Below are positions 18,420-26,891 of a stretch of DNA of 64,000 nt, piece by piece. The position numbers and the translations under genes were made by a program. How positions within the stretch are numbered: position 1 is the stretch's first letter; every line of letters starts with the position of its first letter. This DNA is from Pseudomonas azadiae (GTDB lineage: Bacteria; Pseudomonadota; Gammaproteobacteria; Pseudomonadales; Pseudomonadaceae), in contig NZ_JAHSTY010000001.1 in the NCBI RefSeq assembly GCF_019145355.1, positions 1,116,001 through 1,180,000 of the forward strand, in the 5' to 3' direction. The notes beneath the pieces were generated by a model. The model ran no database searches. It saw nothing but the letters and a program-made list of their open reading frames with translations, and was not told the DNA's origin.

Positions 18420-19418
18420 ATGAAAGCCTTTTTTATCGAGCGTTACGGCAAGAACAAGGGACGTATTGGCGAGGTGCCCGCGCCTGAAGTGGGGCCCCAC
18501 GATGTGCTGGTCCAAGTGCATGCGGCGAGCGCCAACGTCTTGGATTTGAAGATTCGCACAGGCGAATTCAAACTGATCCTGCCGTATTCATTCCCCCTGA
18601 TCCTCGGTAATGACCTGGCCGGCGTCGTGGAGCGCGTGGGGCCTGCTGTACGGCGCTTCAAGCCGGGCGACGCCGTTTATGGACGCCCGCCGGAGCAGCG
18701 CATCGGCAGCTTTGCCGAGTTGATCGCGGTGCACGAAGACGCCCTCGCGTTGAAACCCGCCTCTATCGGCATGGAACAAGCGGCCGCCCTGCCCTTGGTC
18801 GCGCTGACAGCCTGGCAGGTGCTGGTGCAAACCGCCCAACTGAAAAAAGGCCAGAAGGTCTTTATCCATGCCGGTTCCGGCGGCGTCGGCAGCGTTGCCA
18901 TCCAGCTCGCCAAGCACCTGGGTGCGTTCGTTGCGACCACCACCGGCACAGACAATGTGGAATGGGTCAAGGCGCTGGGTGCCGACGTGGTGATCGACTA
19001 CAAAAAGCAGGATTTCGAGCGCGTGCTGCACGGCTACGACGTCGTCTTGAACAGCCTCGGCGCCGATGCCTTGCACAAGTCCCTCGGCATTTTGAAACCG
19101 GGCGGCCGGCTTATCTCGATCTCGGGACCGCCGACGCCCGCATTCGCCAAAGAGCAAAAGCTGTCCTGGGTCCTGAGCCTGGTAATGCGGATGTTAAGTC
19201 GCGGGATCCGCAGCAAAGCGCGCAAACGTGAAGTCGACTATAGGTTCGTGTTCATGCAGGCCAGTGGTGCGCAACTGGAGAAAATCACTGCGCTTGTCGA
19301 GTCGGGGATTATCCGGCCGGTGCTCGACCGGACCTTCCCTTTCGAGTCAACCGCCGAGGCCTTGAGCTACGTTGAACAAGGCCGATCCAAGGGCAAGGTG
19401 GTGATTACGCTGAGGTAA
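18420..19418 (+). CDS. Zinc-independent quinone-reductase-like MDR oxidoreductase
   Basis: The 332-residue protein follows the medium-chain reductase fold: a GroES-like N-terminal domain (GNDLAGVVERVGPAVRRFK near 62), then an NADP-binding Rossmann domain with HAGSGGVGSVAIQLAKHLGA near residue 148. Zinc ligands are missing, as in QOR-type enzymes, which reduce quinones or enones with NADPH. Last gene of the TetR cluster, which would then carry two independent enone reductases. Its stop is 18 bases from a convergent transporter gene. Confidence 0.87.
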   Translation: MKAFFIERYGKNKGRIGEVPAPEVGPHDVLVQVHAASANVLDLKIRTGEFKLILPYSFPLILGNDLAGVVERVGPAVRRFKPGDAVYGRPPEQRIGSFAELIAVHEDALALKPASIGMEQAAALPLVALTAWQVLVQTAQLKKGQKVFIHAGSGGVGSVAIQLAKHLGAFVATTTGTDNVEWVKALGADVVIDYKKQDFERVLHGYDVVLNSLGADALHKSLGILKPGGRLISISGPPTPAFAKEQKLSWVLSLVMRMLSRGIRSKARKREVDYRFVFMQASGAQLEKITALVESGIIRPVLDRTFPFESTAEALSYVEQGRSKGKVVITLR

Positions 19419-19436
19419 GCATGAGCGTCAGCGCGA

Positions 19437-20306
19437 TCAGCGTGAACTCACTGGCGCCGCGCGCAGGCCCAGGCGGCTGATCCACACCGCGCCCAAAATC
19501 ACCAAGCCACCCAACGCCAGGCGGCCCAGCGGTTCGTGCTGGTTCCAGATCAGCAGGTTCAGCAGCAGGCCCACCGGCACATGCAAGTTGTTCATCACCG
19601 CCAGGGTGCCGCCATTGACCAGGCAGGCGCCCTTGTTCCACCAGTACAAGCCCAGCGCAGTGCTGACCAGCCCGAGGAACACCAGCACGCCCCATTGCAG
19701 CGGCGCTTCGGGCAGGAAGTCGGACTTGCCGAACAACAGGAACGCTGGCAGCACCACCAGCAGCGCGCCCAGGTAGAAGTAGCCGAAACGTCGATAGTGC
19801 GGCAAATCGCTCGGGTAACGCGCCACCAGGTGCTTGTACATCACCTGCCCGGCGGCGTAGGTGAAGTTGGCCAGTTGCAGCAGTAGAAACCCCATCAGGA
19901 AGTGCGGGGTAATCTGGTCAAAACGGATCACCGCCGCGCCCGCTACCGCCACCAGCGCAGCGATCAATGCCCAGGGGTTGAAGCGCCGGTTGAGGGCATC
20001 TTCGATCAGGGTCACATGCAGCGGCGTGAGGATGGTGAACAGCAACACCTCCGGCACCGTGAGCACGCGAAAGCTCAAGTAAAGGCACACGTAGGTCACG
20101 CCAAACTGCAAGGCGCCGATCACCAGCATGCCGCGCATGAAGGCCGGCTCTACCGAGCGCCAGCGGGTCAGCGGGATGAACACCAGCCCGGCCAGCACGA
20201 CGCGCACCAGTACCGCGAAATAGCTGTCGACGTGACCGGCGAGGTATTCGCCGATCAAGCTGAAGGAAAATGCCTGAATCAGGGTGACAACCAGTAGATA
20301 GCCCAT
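19437..20306 (-). CDS. DMT-superfamily (YigM-like) carboxylate/amino acid/amine transporter
   Basis: The 289-residue protein has ten hydrophobic segments in two EamA-like halves. The ending contains LVNGGTLAVMNNLHVPVG near residue 230, a feature I associate with the YigM-like group of permeases. I chose the ATG at 20306 with GAGGCG upstream; longer starts run across the azoR terminator. The substrate is not known. The gene follows azoR on the same strand, but a terminator lies between them. Confidence 0.78.
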   Translation of the reverse strand: MGYLLVVTLIQAFSFSLIGEYLAGHVDSYFAVLVRVVLAGLVFIPLTRWRSVEPAFMRGMLVIGALQFGVTYVCLYLSFRVLTVPEVLLFTILTPLHVTLIEDALNRRFNPWALIAALVAVAGAAVIRFDQITPHFLMGFLLLQLANFTYAAGQVMYKHLVARYPSDLPHYRRFGYFYLGALLVVLPAFLLFGKSDFLPEAPLQWGVLVFLGLVSTALGLYWWNKGACLVNGGTLAVMNNLHVPVGLLLNLLIWNQHEPLGRLALGGLVILGAVWISRLGLRAAPVSSR

Positions 20307-20368
20307 GCGCGCCTCGTTTCGAATGGGCGCGACATTAAAGGTTTTCGCCGACTGAAGAAACTCGGGGC

Positions 20369-20404
20369 AAAAAAAACCCGACCTCGCTGAAGCGGCAGTC
20401 GGGC
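20369..20404 (-). terminator. Rho-independent terminator of azoR
   Basis: On the minus strand the stem CCCGAC/GTCGGG, with an inner CGCT/AGCG stem, is followed by eight T residues. It lies about 115 bases after the azoR stop and 60 bases before the DMT gene start, so it probably insulates the two. Confidence 0.85.
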
Positions 20405-20518
20405 AGGAGCACTCAGGAGCAAAAAGTGCAAAGGGAGGTTCGATACGCGGACTTGAAGGGTTTGCGTGGAGCGATAAAAACACCCCGCGATTACGTGACG
20501 ATTAAACGATCCACCGGC

Positions 20519-21121
20519 TCAGGCGACGAGCTGAACCAGCAAGGCCTTGGCGTGGTTGATGCCTTTTTCCTGGAAGTCCCCGCTCAGGTTCACCCCTTCG
20601 GCGTGAATGAAGGTGACGTCGTGAATGCCGATAAAGGCCATGACCTGGCGCAGGTAAGGTTCCTGGTGGTCGGAGCTGGCGCCGGTATGGATGCCGCCGC
20701 GAGCGGTGAGCACGATGGCGCGTTTGCCGGTCAGCAACCCCTGAGGGCCGGTGGCGGTGTATTTGAAGGTCACACCGGCGCGCAACACATGATCCAGCCA
20801 GGCCTTGAGCGTGCTGGGGATGGCGAAGTTGTACATCGGTGCAGCCATCACCAGCACGTCGGCCGCCAGCAGTTCGTTGGTCAATTCGTCGGAGCGGTCC
20901 AGCGATGCCTGTTCGCGCTCGTTGCGCTGGTCCGCCGGTTTCATCCAGCCGCCGAGCAGGTCGGCATTCAGATGAGGCACCGGGTTGAGCGCCACGTCAC
21001 GCACGGTGATCCGGTCTGCCGGGTGGGCGGCTTGCCACTGGCTGATGAACTGCCGGGTCAGCTGGCGCGAGATGGAATCCTGTTGGCGGGCGCTGCTTTC
21101 GATGATCAGAACATTGGACAT
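20519..21121 (-). CDS. azoR: FMN-dependent NADH-azoreductase
   Basis: The 200-residue flavodoxin-like enzyme has LIIESSARQQDSISRQL at the N-terminus (phosphate loop for FMN), MAAPMYNFAIPSTLKAWLDH near residue 92, and TARGGIH near 140. These are hallmarks of the AzoR/AcpD family. AzoR reduces azo dyes and quinones with NADH and helps against electrophile stress. A LysR gene of plausible regulatory role lies about 500 bases upstream on the other strand, with a small exported-protein gene in between. Confidence 0.92.
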   Translation of the reverse strand: MSNVLIIESSARQQDSISRQLTRQFISQWQAAHPADRITVRDVALNPVPHLNADLLGGWMKPADQRNEREQASLDRSDELTNELLAADVLVMAAPMYNFAIPSTLKAWLDHVLRAGVTFKYTATGPQGLLTGKRAIVLTARGGIHTGASSDHQEPYLRQVMAFIGIHDVTFIHAEGVNLSGDFQEKGINHAKALLVQLVA

Positions 21122-21260
21122 GGCGGCGTAGGCTCCATCGGTAATTGCTGTAAGTCGATGGAGTGGAGATTAAACAGAGCCAATTCGATTAAAAAGCGCA
21201 AAAAACTGCTATAACCCATCTATAAATTTGTTTATAGGCCAGGCATGCTCCGTCATCGCC

Positions 21261-21575
21261 TTACTTCGGCGCGCAGGCCAGGGCGATACGCATCTTGATA
21301 ATGGCGCGGTTGAATTTGGCGGTGGTGTTGGTGCTTTTACCCGCCGGCACCGTGACCGTCCTGCGGCGCGGCGCTTCCGGGCCGTTGGTGAAGATTACCG
21401 AGCAGACGGCGTCTCGGGTGCCGTAGTTATTGAGCTGGATCGAGCTGATATCGCCATCCACATCGGAGGCGGTGTAATCGATGCTCACACCGTCAATCTT
21501 TTTCGTCACGTCGATGGGGTAGGCAAACGCGGTCATCGGCAGCAGCGCCAGCAACACACAACAGAATTTTCTCAT
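21261..21575 (-). CDS. Small exported protein, 104 residues, function unknown
   Basis: A Sec signal peptide (MRKFCCVLLALLPMTAFA) precedes a beta-rich mature part with VDGDISSIQLNNYG, AVCSVIFTNGPEAPRRR and a final cysteine (ALACAPK). Related pseudomonad proteins are sometimes labelled 3-phosphoglycerate kinase, for which I see no basis: there is no nucleotide-binding motif. GGAGA lies about nine bases before the ATG at 21575. It is divergent from the LysR gene, with 49 bases between the starts. Confidence 0.75.
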   Translation of the reverse strand: MRKFCCVLLALLPMTAFAYPIDVTKKIDGVSIDYTASDVDGDISSIQLNNYGTRDAVCSVIFTNGPEAPRRRTVTVPAGKSTNTTAKFNRAIIKMRIALACAPK

Positions 21576-21624
21576 TCGGCAGTCTCCAATAAGGACCGCC
21601 AGCTTAGGACAAGAGGAACCCATC

Positions 21625-22548
21625 TTGAAAGCGCCCCGCGTTACCCTCGATCAATGGCGCACGCTGCAAGCCGTGGTCGACCATGGCGGCTTCGCCCAGG
21701 CGGCCGAAGCGCTGCACCGTTCGCAGTCCTCGGTGAGCTATACCGTGGCCCGCATGCAGGACCAGCTCGGCGTACCGCTGCTGCGCATTGATGGGCGCAA
21801 GGCGGTGCTCACCGACGCCGGTGAAGTGCTGTTGCGCCGTTCCCGGCAACTGGTGAAGAACGCCAGCCAACTGGAGGACCTCGCCCATCATATGGAACAG
21901 GGCTGGGAAGCCGAGGTACGGCTGGTGGTGGACGCGGCGTATCCGAACGCACGCCTGGTGCGCGCCCTGACCGCCTTCATGCCGCAGAGCCGTGGCTGCC
22001 GGGTGCGCCTGCGTGAAGAAGTGCTGTCCGGCGTTGAGGAGTTGTTGATCGAAGGCGTGGCGGACCTGGCGATCTGCGGCTTCAGCATCCCCGGCTACCT
22101 GGGCACGGAAATGAGCGATGTGGAATTTGTCGCCGTGGCCCATCCCGAACATGCCCTGCACCGCATGAATCGCGAGCTGAGCTTTCAGGACCTGGAAAGC
22201 CAGATGCAAGTGGTGATCCGCGACTCCGGCCGCCAGCAACCGCGTGATGTGGGTTGGCTGGGCGCCGAACAACGCTGGACCGTCGGCAGCCTGGCCACCG
22301 CCGCCTCCTTCGTGGGCAGCGGCCTGGGCTTTGCCTGGTTGCCCCGCCACATGATCGAGCGCGAACTCGCCGAAGGCGTGCTCAAGCAGCTACCCTTGGA
22401 ACAGGGCGGCAGCCGCCACCCCACGTTCTACCTGTATTCAAACAAGGACAAACCCTTGGGGCCGGCGACGCAGATCCTGGTGGAACTGCTGCGCACCTTT
22501 GACACCGCCCCGCTGGACGCGCCTTTCGCCGCGCCCCGGCAAGCCTGA
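21625..22548 (+). CDS. LysR-family transcriptional regulator
   Basis: The 307-residue protein has the LysR winged helix (LDQWRTLQAVVDHGGFAQAA and SQSSVSYTVARMQDQLGV near residues 35-52). An effector domain follows, with SYLATAAS-like GSLATAASFVGSGLGFAWLP near 220-240, typical of this fold. It is divergent from the small exported-protein gene, with azoR beyond it, so either could be a target. The gene is followed by the remnant of a hydrolase gene, suggesting a lost neighbour. Confidence 0.85.
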   Translation: MKAPRVTLDQWRTLQAVVDHGGFAQAAEALHRSQSSVSYTVARMQDQLGVPLLRIDGRKAVLTDAGEVLLRRSRQLVKNASQLEDLAHHMEQGWEAEVRLVVDAAYPNARLVRALTAFMPQSRGCRVRLREEVLSGVEELLIEGVADLAICGFSIPGYLGTEMSDVEFVAVAHPEHALHRMNRELSFQDLESQMQVVIRDSGRQQPRDVGWLGAEQRWTVGSLATAASFVGSGLGFAWLPRHMIERELAEGVLKQLPLEQGGSRHPTFYLYSNKDKPLGPATQILVELLRTFDTAPLDAPFAAPRQA

Positions 22549-22581
22549 AATGGATTCCGCTCAGAAAAAAACCATGTAAAA

Positions 22582-22713
22582 CTGCTGCCCAATGCGCGAC
22601 TGGAGGTGATCAAGGATTCCCGCCATGCCACGCCCTTGGATCAACCCGAGGTCTTTAACGCTACCCTGCTCGACTTTCTAAAGACCGTCGACACCACTAC
22701 CCAGGATCACTGA
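22582..22713 (+). pseudogene. C-terminal remnant of an alpha/beta-hydrolase gene
   Basis: An open frame of 43 codons ending in TGA reads LLPNARLEVIKDSRHATPLD and then QPEVFNATLLDFLKTVD. This is the usual end of an alpha/beta hydrolase, with the catalytic histidine in DSRHATPLDQP. No start codon, ribosome site or upstream domain exists; the frame begins abruptly after the LysR stop. The stop is three bases before the cyclophilin start. It looks like a deletion scar of a gene that once lay between the two. Confidence 0.7.
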
Positions 22714-22716
22714 CCC

Positions 22717-23280
22717 ATGCTGAAAAAAATCGCCTTCTTTGCCGGATCCGTACTGTTCGCCGCCAACCTGATGGCCGCCGAGCCCGCCAAGGCGCCTCAC
22801 GTATTGATCTCCACCACCAATGGCGACATCGAAATCGAACTGGACCCGGTCAAGGCGCCGATCAGTACCAAGAATTTCCTGGCCTATGTCGACAAGGGCT
22901 TCTACACCAACACGATTTTTCACCGCGTGATTCCAGGCTTCATGGTCCAGGGCGGCGGGTTCACCCAGCAAATGTCGCAAAAGCCGACCGAAGCACCGAT
23001 CAAGAACGAAGCCAGCAACGGCCTGCATAACGTGCGCGGCACCTTGTCCATGGCGCGCACCAACGACCCGAACTCGGCCACCAGCCAGTTCTTCATCAAC
23101 GTGGCTGACAATGCCTTCCTCGACCCGGGTCGCGATGCCGGTTACGCGGTATTCGCCAAGGTGGTCAAGGGCATGGACGTGGTGGATGTGATCGTCAATT
23201 CGCAGACCACCACCAAGCAAGGCATGCAGAACGTGCCAATCGATCCTGTGTACATCAAGTCGGCCAAGCGCATCGACTGA
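22717..23280 (+). CDS. ppiA: Periplasmic cyclophilin-type peptidyl-prolyl isomerase
   Basis: The 187-residue protein has a signal peptide ([20 protein letters not shown]) and a complete cyclophilin domain: [20 protein letters not shown] around residue 65 with the catalytic arginine (HRVI), [19 protein letters not shown] near 100, and [10 protein letters not shown] near 122. It should catalyse prolyl isomerisation of proteins folding in the periplasm. It lacks an upstream intergenic promoter region because the hydrolase remnant abuts it, so it may use read-through or a promoter within the remnant. Confidence 0.9.
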   Translation: MLKKIAFFAGSVLFAANLMAAEPAKAPHVLISTTNGDIEIELDPVKAPISTKNFLAYVDKGFYTNTIFHRVIPGFMVQGGGFTQQMSQKPTEAPIKNEASNGLHNVRGTLSMARTNDPNSATSQFFINVADNAFLDPGRDAGYAVFAKVVKGMDVVDVIVNSQTTTKQGMQNVPIDPVYIKSAKRID

Positions 23281-23361
23281 GGTAACAGGTAGTTTCGCGC
23301 ACGGCCCACAAGGCCGCGCGCGCATTTGAAAGGAGAGCCCGCCAGTCGGGCGTCAACCCTG

Positions 23362-25194
23362 ATGCTCTATCGCCGTTTTGAACACCTGATCGATATTTTC
23401 CGCGACGCCCCCAGCGAAGCCCCGCCCGATAAAGTCCTGCCCTTCTACCTCTATTACCTGCGTCAGGTGTGGCCGTGTTTTGCCGCGCTGCTGGTGGTGG
23501 GCCTGGTCGGTGCGCTGATCGAGGTCGCGCTGTTCAGCTACCTGAGCCGCATCATCGACCTGGCCCAGGGCACACCGCCCGCCAATTTCTTCGAGGTGCA
23601 CAGCACCGAGCTGATCTGGATGGCCGTGGTCGCCCTGCTGCTGCGCCCGATTTTCAACACCCTGCATGACTTGCTGGTGCACCAGACCATCAACCCCGGC
23701 ATGACCAGCCTGATCCGCTGGCAGAACCACAGCTACGTACTCAAGCAGAGCCTGAATTTCTTCCAGAATGATTTCGCCGGGCGCATCGCCCAGCGCATCA
23801 TGCAAACCGGCAACTCGTTGCGTGATTCCGCGGTGGCGACGGCTGAGGCGATCTGGCACGTGTCGATCTATGCCATCACCTCGCTGGTGTTGTTTGCCGA
23901 GGCCGACTGGCGGCTGATGATTCCGTTGATCACCTGGATCGTCTGCTACTGCCTGGCCTTGCGTTACTTCGTGCCACGGGTCAAGGAGCGTTCGGTGATC
24001 TCCTCCGAAGCGCGCTCCAAACTCATGGGGCGCATTGTCGACGGCTACACCAACATCACCACCTTGAAGCTGTTTGCCCATACCCAGAGTGAGCAGGAAT
24101 ACGCCAAGGAAGCGATCGTCGAGCAAACCGAAAAAACCCAACTGGCGGCGCGCGTGCTCACCAGCATGGATGCGGTCATCACCATCCTGAACGGCCTGCT
24201 GATCGTCACCACCACCGGCCTGGCCCTGTGGCTGTGGACGCAGTCGCTGATCTCTGTAGGCGCCATCGCCCTGGCCACCGGCCTGGTGATCCGTATCGTC
24301 AATATGTCCGGCTGGATCATGTGGGTGGTCAACGGTATTTTCGAGAACATCGGCATCGTGCAGGATGGCCTCAAGACCATCGCGCAGCCGCTGGCGGTGG
24401 TCGACCGCGCCAACGCCCCGCGCCTGACGGTGCCCCATGGCCTGGTGCGCTTCGAACAGGTGGATTTCCACTATGGCAAACAGAGCGGGATCATTGGCGG
24501 CCTGAACCTCGAGATCAAGGCCGGGGAAAAGATCGGCCTGATCGGCCCGTCCGGCGCGGGCAAGTCGACCCTGGTCAACCTGCTGCTGCGCCTCTACGAC
24601 CTGCAGGGCGGACGCATCCTGATCGACGGCCAGGACATCGCCGAAGTCGCCCAGGAAAGCTTGCGCGAGCAGATCGGCATGATCACCCAGGACACGTCGC
24701 TGCTGCACCGTTCGATCCGCGACAACCTGCTGTACGGCAAGCCCGACGCCACGGACGAACAACTCATGGCCGCCGTACACAAGGCCCGCGCCGATGAATT
24801 CATCCCGCTGCTGTCGGACGCCGAAGGCCGCACCGGGTTGGACGCACATGTCGGCGAGCGCGGGGTGAAACTCTCCGGGGGCCAACGTCAACGTATCGCC
24901 ATCGCCCGTGTGCTGCTCAAGGACGCGCCGATTCTGATCATGGACGAAGCCACGTCGGCGCTGGACTCGGAAGTGGAAGCGGCGATCCAGGAAAGCCTGG
25001 AGACCCTGATGCAAGGCAAGACCGTGATTGCAATTGCGCACCGGCTGTCGACCATTGCGCGCATGGACCGTCTGGTGGTGCTGGAGAAAGGCCGGATTGC
25101 CGAGAGCGGCAGCCATGCCGAGTTGCTGGCCCATGGCGGGTTGTATGCGCGGTTGTGGCAGCATCAGACCGGGGGCTTCGTCGGTATCGACTGA
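23362..25194 (+). CDS. ABC transporter with fused permease and ATPase
   Basis: The 610-residue protein combines six membrane segments (roughly residues 40-320) with a C-terminal nucleotide-binding domain: Walker A GPSGAGKST near 407, signature LSGGQRQR near 512, Walker B ILIMDEATSALDSE near 533, and the H-loop AHRLST. It should act as a homodimeric exporter of a lipid, peptide or drug; the substrate is unknown. I chose the ATG at 23362; a TTG 12 codons earlier is in frame and closer to a GGAG. A REP array follows the gene. Confidence 0.87.
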   Translation: MLYRRFEHLIDIFRDAPSEAPPDKVLPFYLYYLRQVWPCFAALLVVGLVGALIEVALFSYLSRIIDLAQGTPPANFFEVHSTELIWMAVVALLLRPIFNTLHDLLVHQTINPGMTSLIRWQNHSYVLKQSLNFFQNDFAGRIAQRIMQTGNSLRDSAVATAEAIWHVSIYAITSLVLFAEADWRLMIPLITWIVCYCLALRYFVPRVKERSVISSEARSKLMGRIVDGYTNITTLKLFAHTQSEQEYAKEAIVEQTEKTQLAARVLTSMDAVITILNGLLIVTTTGLALWLWTQSLISVGAIALATGLVIRIVNMSGWIMWVVNGIFENIGIVQDGLKTIAQPLAVVDRANAPRLTVPHGLVRFEQVDFHYGKQSGIIGGLNLEIKAGEKIGLIGPSGAGKSTLVNLLLRLYDLQGGRILIDGQDIAEVAQESLREQIGMITQDTSLLHRSIRDNLLYGKPDATDEQLMAAVHKARADEFIPLLSDAEGRTGLDAHVGERGVKLSGGQRQRIAIARVLLKDAPILIMDEATSALDSEVEAAIQESLETLMQGKTVIAIAHRLSTIARMDRLVVLEKGRIAESGSHAELLAHGGLYARLWQHQTGGFVGID

Positions 25195-25221
25195 CATGTT
25201 ACGGGCGTGCACACATTCAAC

Positions 25222-25689
25222 TGTGGGAGCTGTCGAGCCCCGGCGAGGCTGCGAAGGCGGCGGCACTGCTGGCATTTTTATCGCCTGACCCACCGCTATC
25301 GCAGCCTCGCTAAAGCTCGGGAGCTCCCACAGGGATTTGCGGTGTCGGCGGGATTTCGGTTGTGCCTGCGAACACAATCTCTGCCGCAACGCAGCTCAAC
25401 TGTGGGAGCTGTCGAGCCCCAGCGAGGCTGCGAAGGCGGCGGTACTGCTGGCATTTTCATAGCCTGACCCACCGCTATCGCAGCCTCGCTAAAGCTCGGG
25501 AGCTCCCACAGGGATTTGCGGTGTCGGCGGGATTTCGGTTGTGCCTGGGAACGCAATCTGTGCAACAGCGCAGGTCAACTGTGGGAGCTGTCGAGCCCCA
25601 GCGAGGCTGCGAAGGCGGCGGCACTGCTGGCATTTTTATCGCCTGACCCACCGCTTTCGCAGCCTCGCTAAAGCTCGGGAGCTCCCACA
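25222..25689. repeat. Tandem array of three 179-bp REP-containing units
   Basis: Palindromes of 110 bases (arms TGTGGGAGCTGTCGAGC and complement) start at 25222, 25401 and 25580. The spacing is exactly 179 bases, and the linkers between them are near identical (GGGATTTGCGGTGTCGGCGG). The third linker continues to about 25757, where the series breaks into a different REP. This is a BIME-like array and not a CRISPR: units are palindromic and there are no unique spacers. Confidence 0.92.
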
Positions 25690-25757
25690 GGGGACCTGCT
25701 TTGTCGGCTGGATCTCGTTGTGCCTGCGAACGCATCTGTGCAGCAGCGCAGCTCAAC

Positions 25758-25846
25758 TATGGCTGGCTTGCTCGCGTGAATGCGGTGGATCAGTCGAAAT
25801 ATCAGGTGACTGACACTCCGCATTCGCGAGCAAGCCCGCTCCCACA
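25758..25846. repeat. REP element of a second type adjoining the tandem array
   Basis: The right arm reads GCGAGCAAGCCCGCTCCCAC, as at 3312-3400. The left arm is damaged: it joins the position where a fourth tandem unit would begin (178 bases after the third). The remaining gap 25847-26038 before aqpZ shows no gene and probably holds its promoter. Confidence 0.8.
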
Positions 25847-26038
25847 CTTGACCGCTTCAATCAGCATAATTTGCATCAAGCTCCCGTACCAAAGCCCCTT
25901 GGCATCTCTGGTGACCCTGGATTTGTACCAAAAGCCTGCTGTAATTCAGTGCAGTGCCCAGACGGGCGCTGAAGTAAATCTGCAGGGAGCATCATTGATT
26001 TACTGATTCGGTAGAGCGATCTATCAAGGACGTGTGGC

Positions 26039-26740
26039 ATGTCTTTGTTCAAGCGTTCAGTCACAGAGGGGTTAGGAACGTTTTGGCTGGTATTGGGCGG
26101 GTGCGGGAGTGCGGTGCTGGCCGCAGCGTTTCCTGCGGTCGGAATAGGGTTGCTGGGTGTGTCCCTGGCGTTCGGGCTCACGGTGCTGACCATGGCCTTC
26201 GCCATCGGGCATATCAGCGGTTGTCACCTCAACCCGGCGGTCTCAGTAGGGCTGGTAGTGGGCGGAAGGTTTCCGGCCAGGGAGTTACCCGCCTACGTCG
26301 TGGCGCAGGTGGTCGGCGGCACACTCGCCGCTGCGTTGTTGTATTTCATTGCCAGCGGCAAACCGGGGTTCGAACTGGCCTCGGGCCTGGCGTCCAACGG
26401 ATATGGGCTGCATTCGCCCGGCGGTTATTCGATGGCGGCGGGTTTTGTCAGTGAACTGGTGATGACCGCGATGTTCGTGGTCATCATCCTCGGCGCCACC
26501 GACCGCCGTGCCCCTCAGGGTCTTGCGCCCATCGCCATCGGCCTGGCGCTTACCCTCATTCACCTGATCTCCATTCCCGTGACCAACACCTCGGTCAACC
26601 CGGCCCGCAGTACCGGCCCGGCACTGATCGTCGGCGGGTGGGCGATCCAGCAGTTGTGGATGTTCTGGCTCGCGCCAATCCTCGGCGCGGTAATCGGCGG
26701 GTTCATCTATCGATGGCTGGGCAAGGAGCAGACGAGCTGA
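26039..26740 (+). CDS. aqpZ: Aquaporin Z, water channel
   Basis: The 233-residue protein has six membrane segments and the two aquaporin NPA boxes, HLNPAVS at residue 65 and SVNPARS near 187, with the AqpZ-type RSTGPAL selectivity arginine after the second. The narrow-filter pattern fits a water channel rather than a glycerol facilitator. It should equilibrate water across the inner membrane under osmotic change. Monocistronic by context: a REP element follows the stop by 18 bases. Confidence 0.93.
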   Translation: MSLFKRSVTEGLGTFWLVLGGCGSAVLAAAFPAVGIGLLGVSLAFGLTVLTMAFAIGHISGCHLNPAVSVGLVVGGRFPARELPAYVVAQVVGGTLAAALLYFIASGKPGFELASGLASNGYGLHSPGGYSMAAGFVSELVMTAMFVVIILGATDRRAPQGLAPIAIGLALTLIHLISIPVTNTSVNPARSTGPALIVGGWAIQQLWMFWLAPILGAVIGGFIYRWLGKEQTS

Positions 26741-26757
26741 GGCAACATGTTGTCCTT

Positions 26758-26890
26758 TGTAGTGAGCGGGCTTGTCCCGCGCTGGGCGGCGAAGCCGCCC
26801 CAATAAAGACACCGCCGCCTCCAGATAGAACCGGGTCGCCTGGTTTGGGGCGGCTTCGCCACCCAGCGCGGGACAAGCCCGCTCACTACA
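26758..26890. repeat. REP palindrome pair (TGTAGTGAGCGGGCTTGTCC type)
   Basis: Arms TGTAGTGAGCGGGCTTGTCC and complement frame a loop of roughly 60 bases. It fills the space between the convergent aqpZ gene and the acyltransferase gene at 26892. Confidence 0.9.
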
Positions 26891-26891
26891 A

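Noticed and set aside
21261..21575. 3-phosphoglycerate kinase
   Set aside because: Such labels exist for related small proteins, but the 104-residue exported protein has no kinase fold or nucleotide-binding motif.
23353..25389. A 678-codon frame on the minus strand
   Set aside because: It is antisense to the ABC transporter and extends into the REP array.
25222..25689. Possible CRISPR array
   Set aside because: The repeats are 110-base palindromes in 179-bp units with near-identical linkers; there are no unique spacers and no cas genes.
25207..25813. Several plus- and minus-strand frames of about 90 residues with repeated sequence such as STVGAVEPQRGCEGGG
   Set aside because: They are translations of the 179-bp REP array, repeat in step with it and have no ribosome sites.
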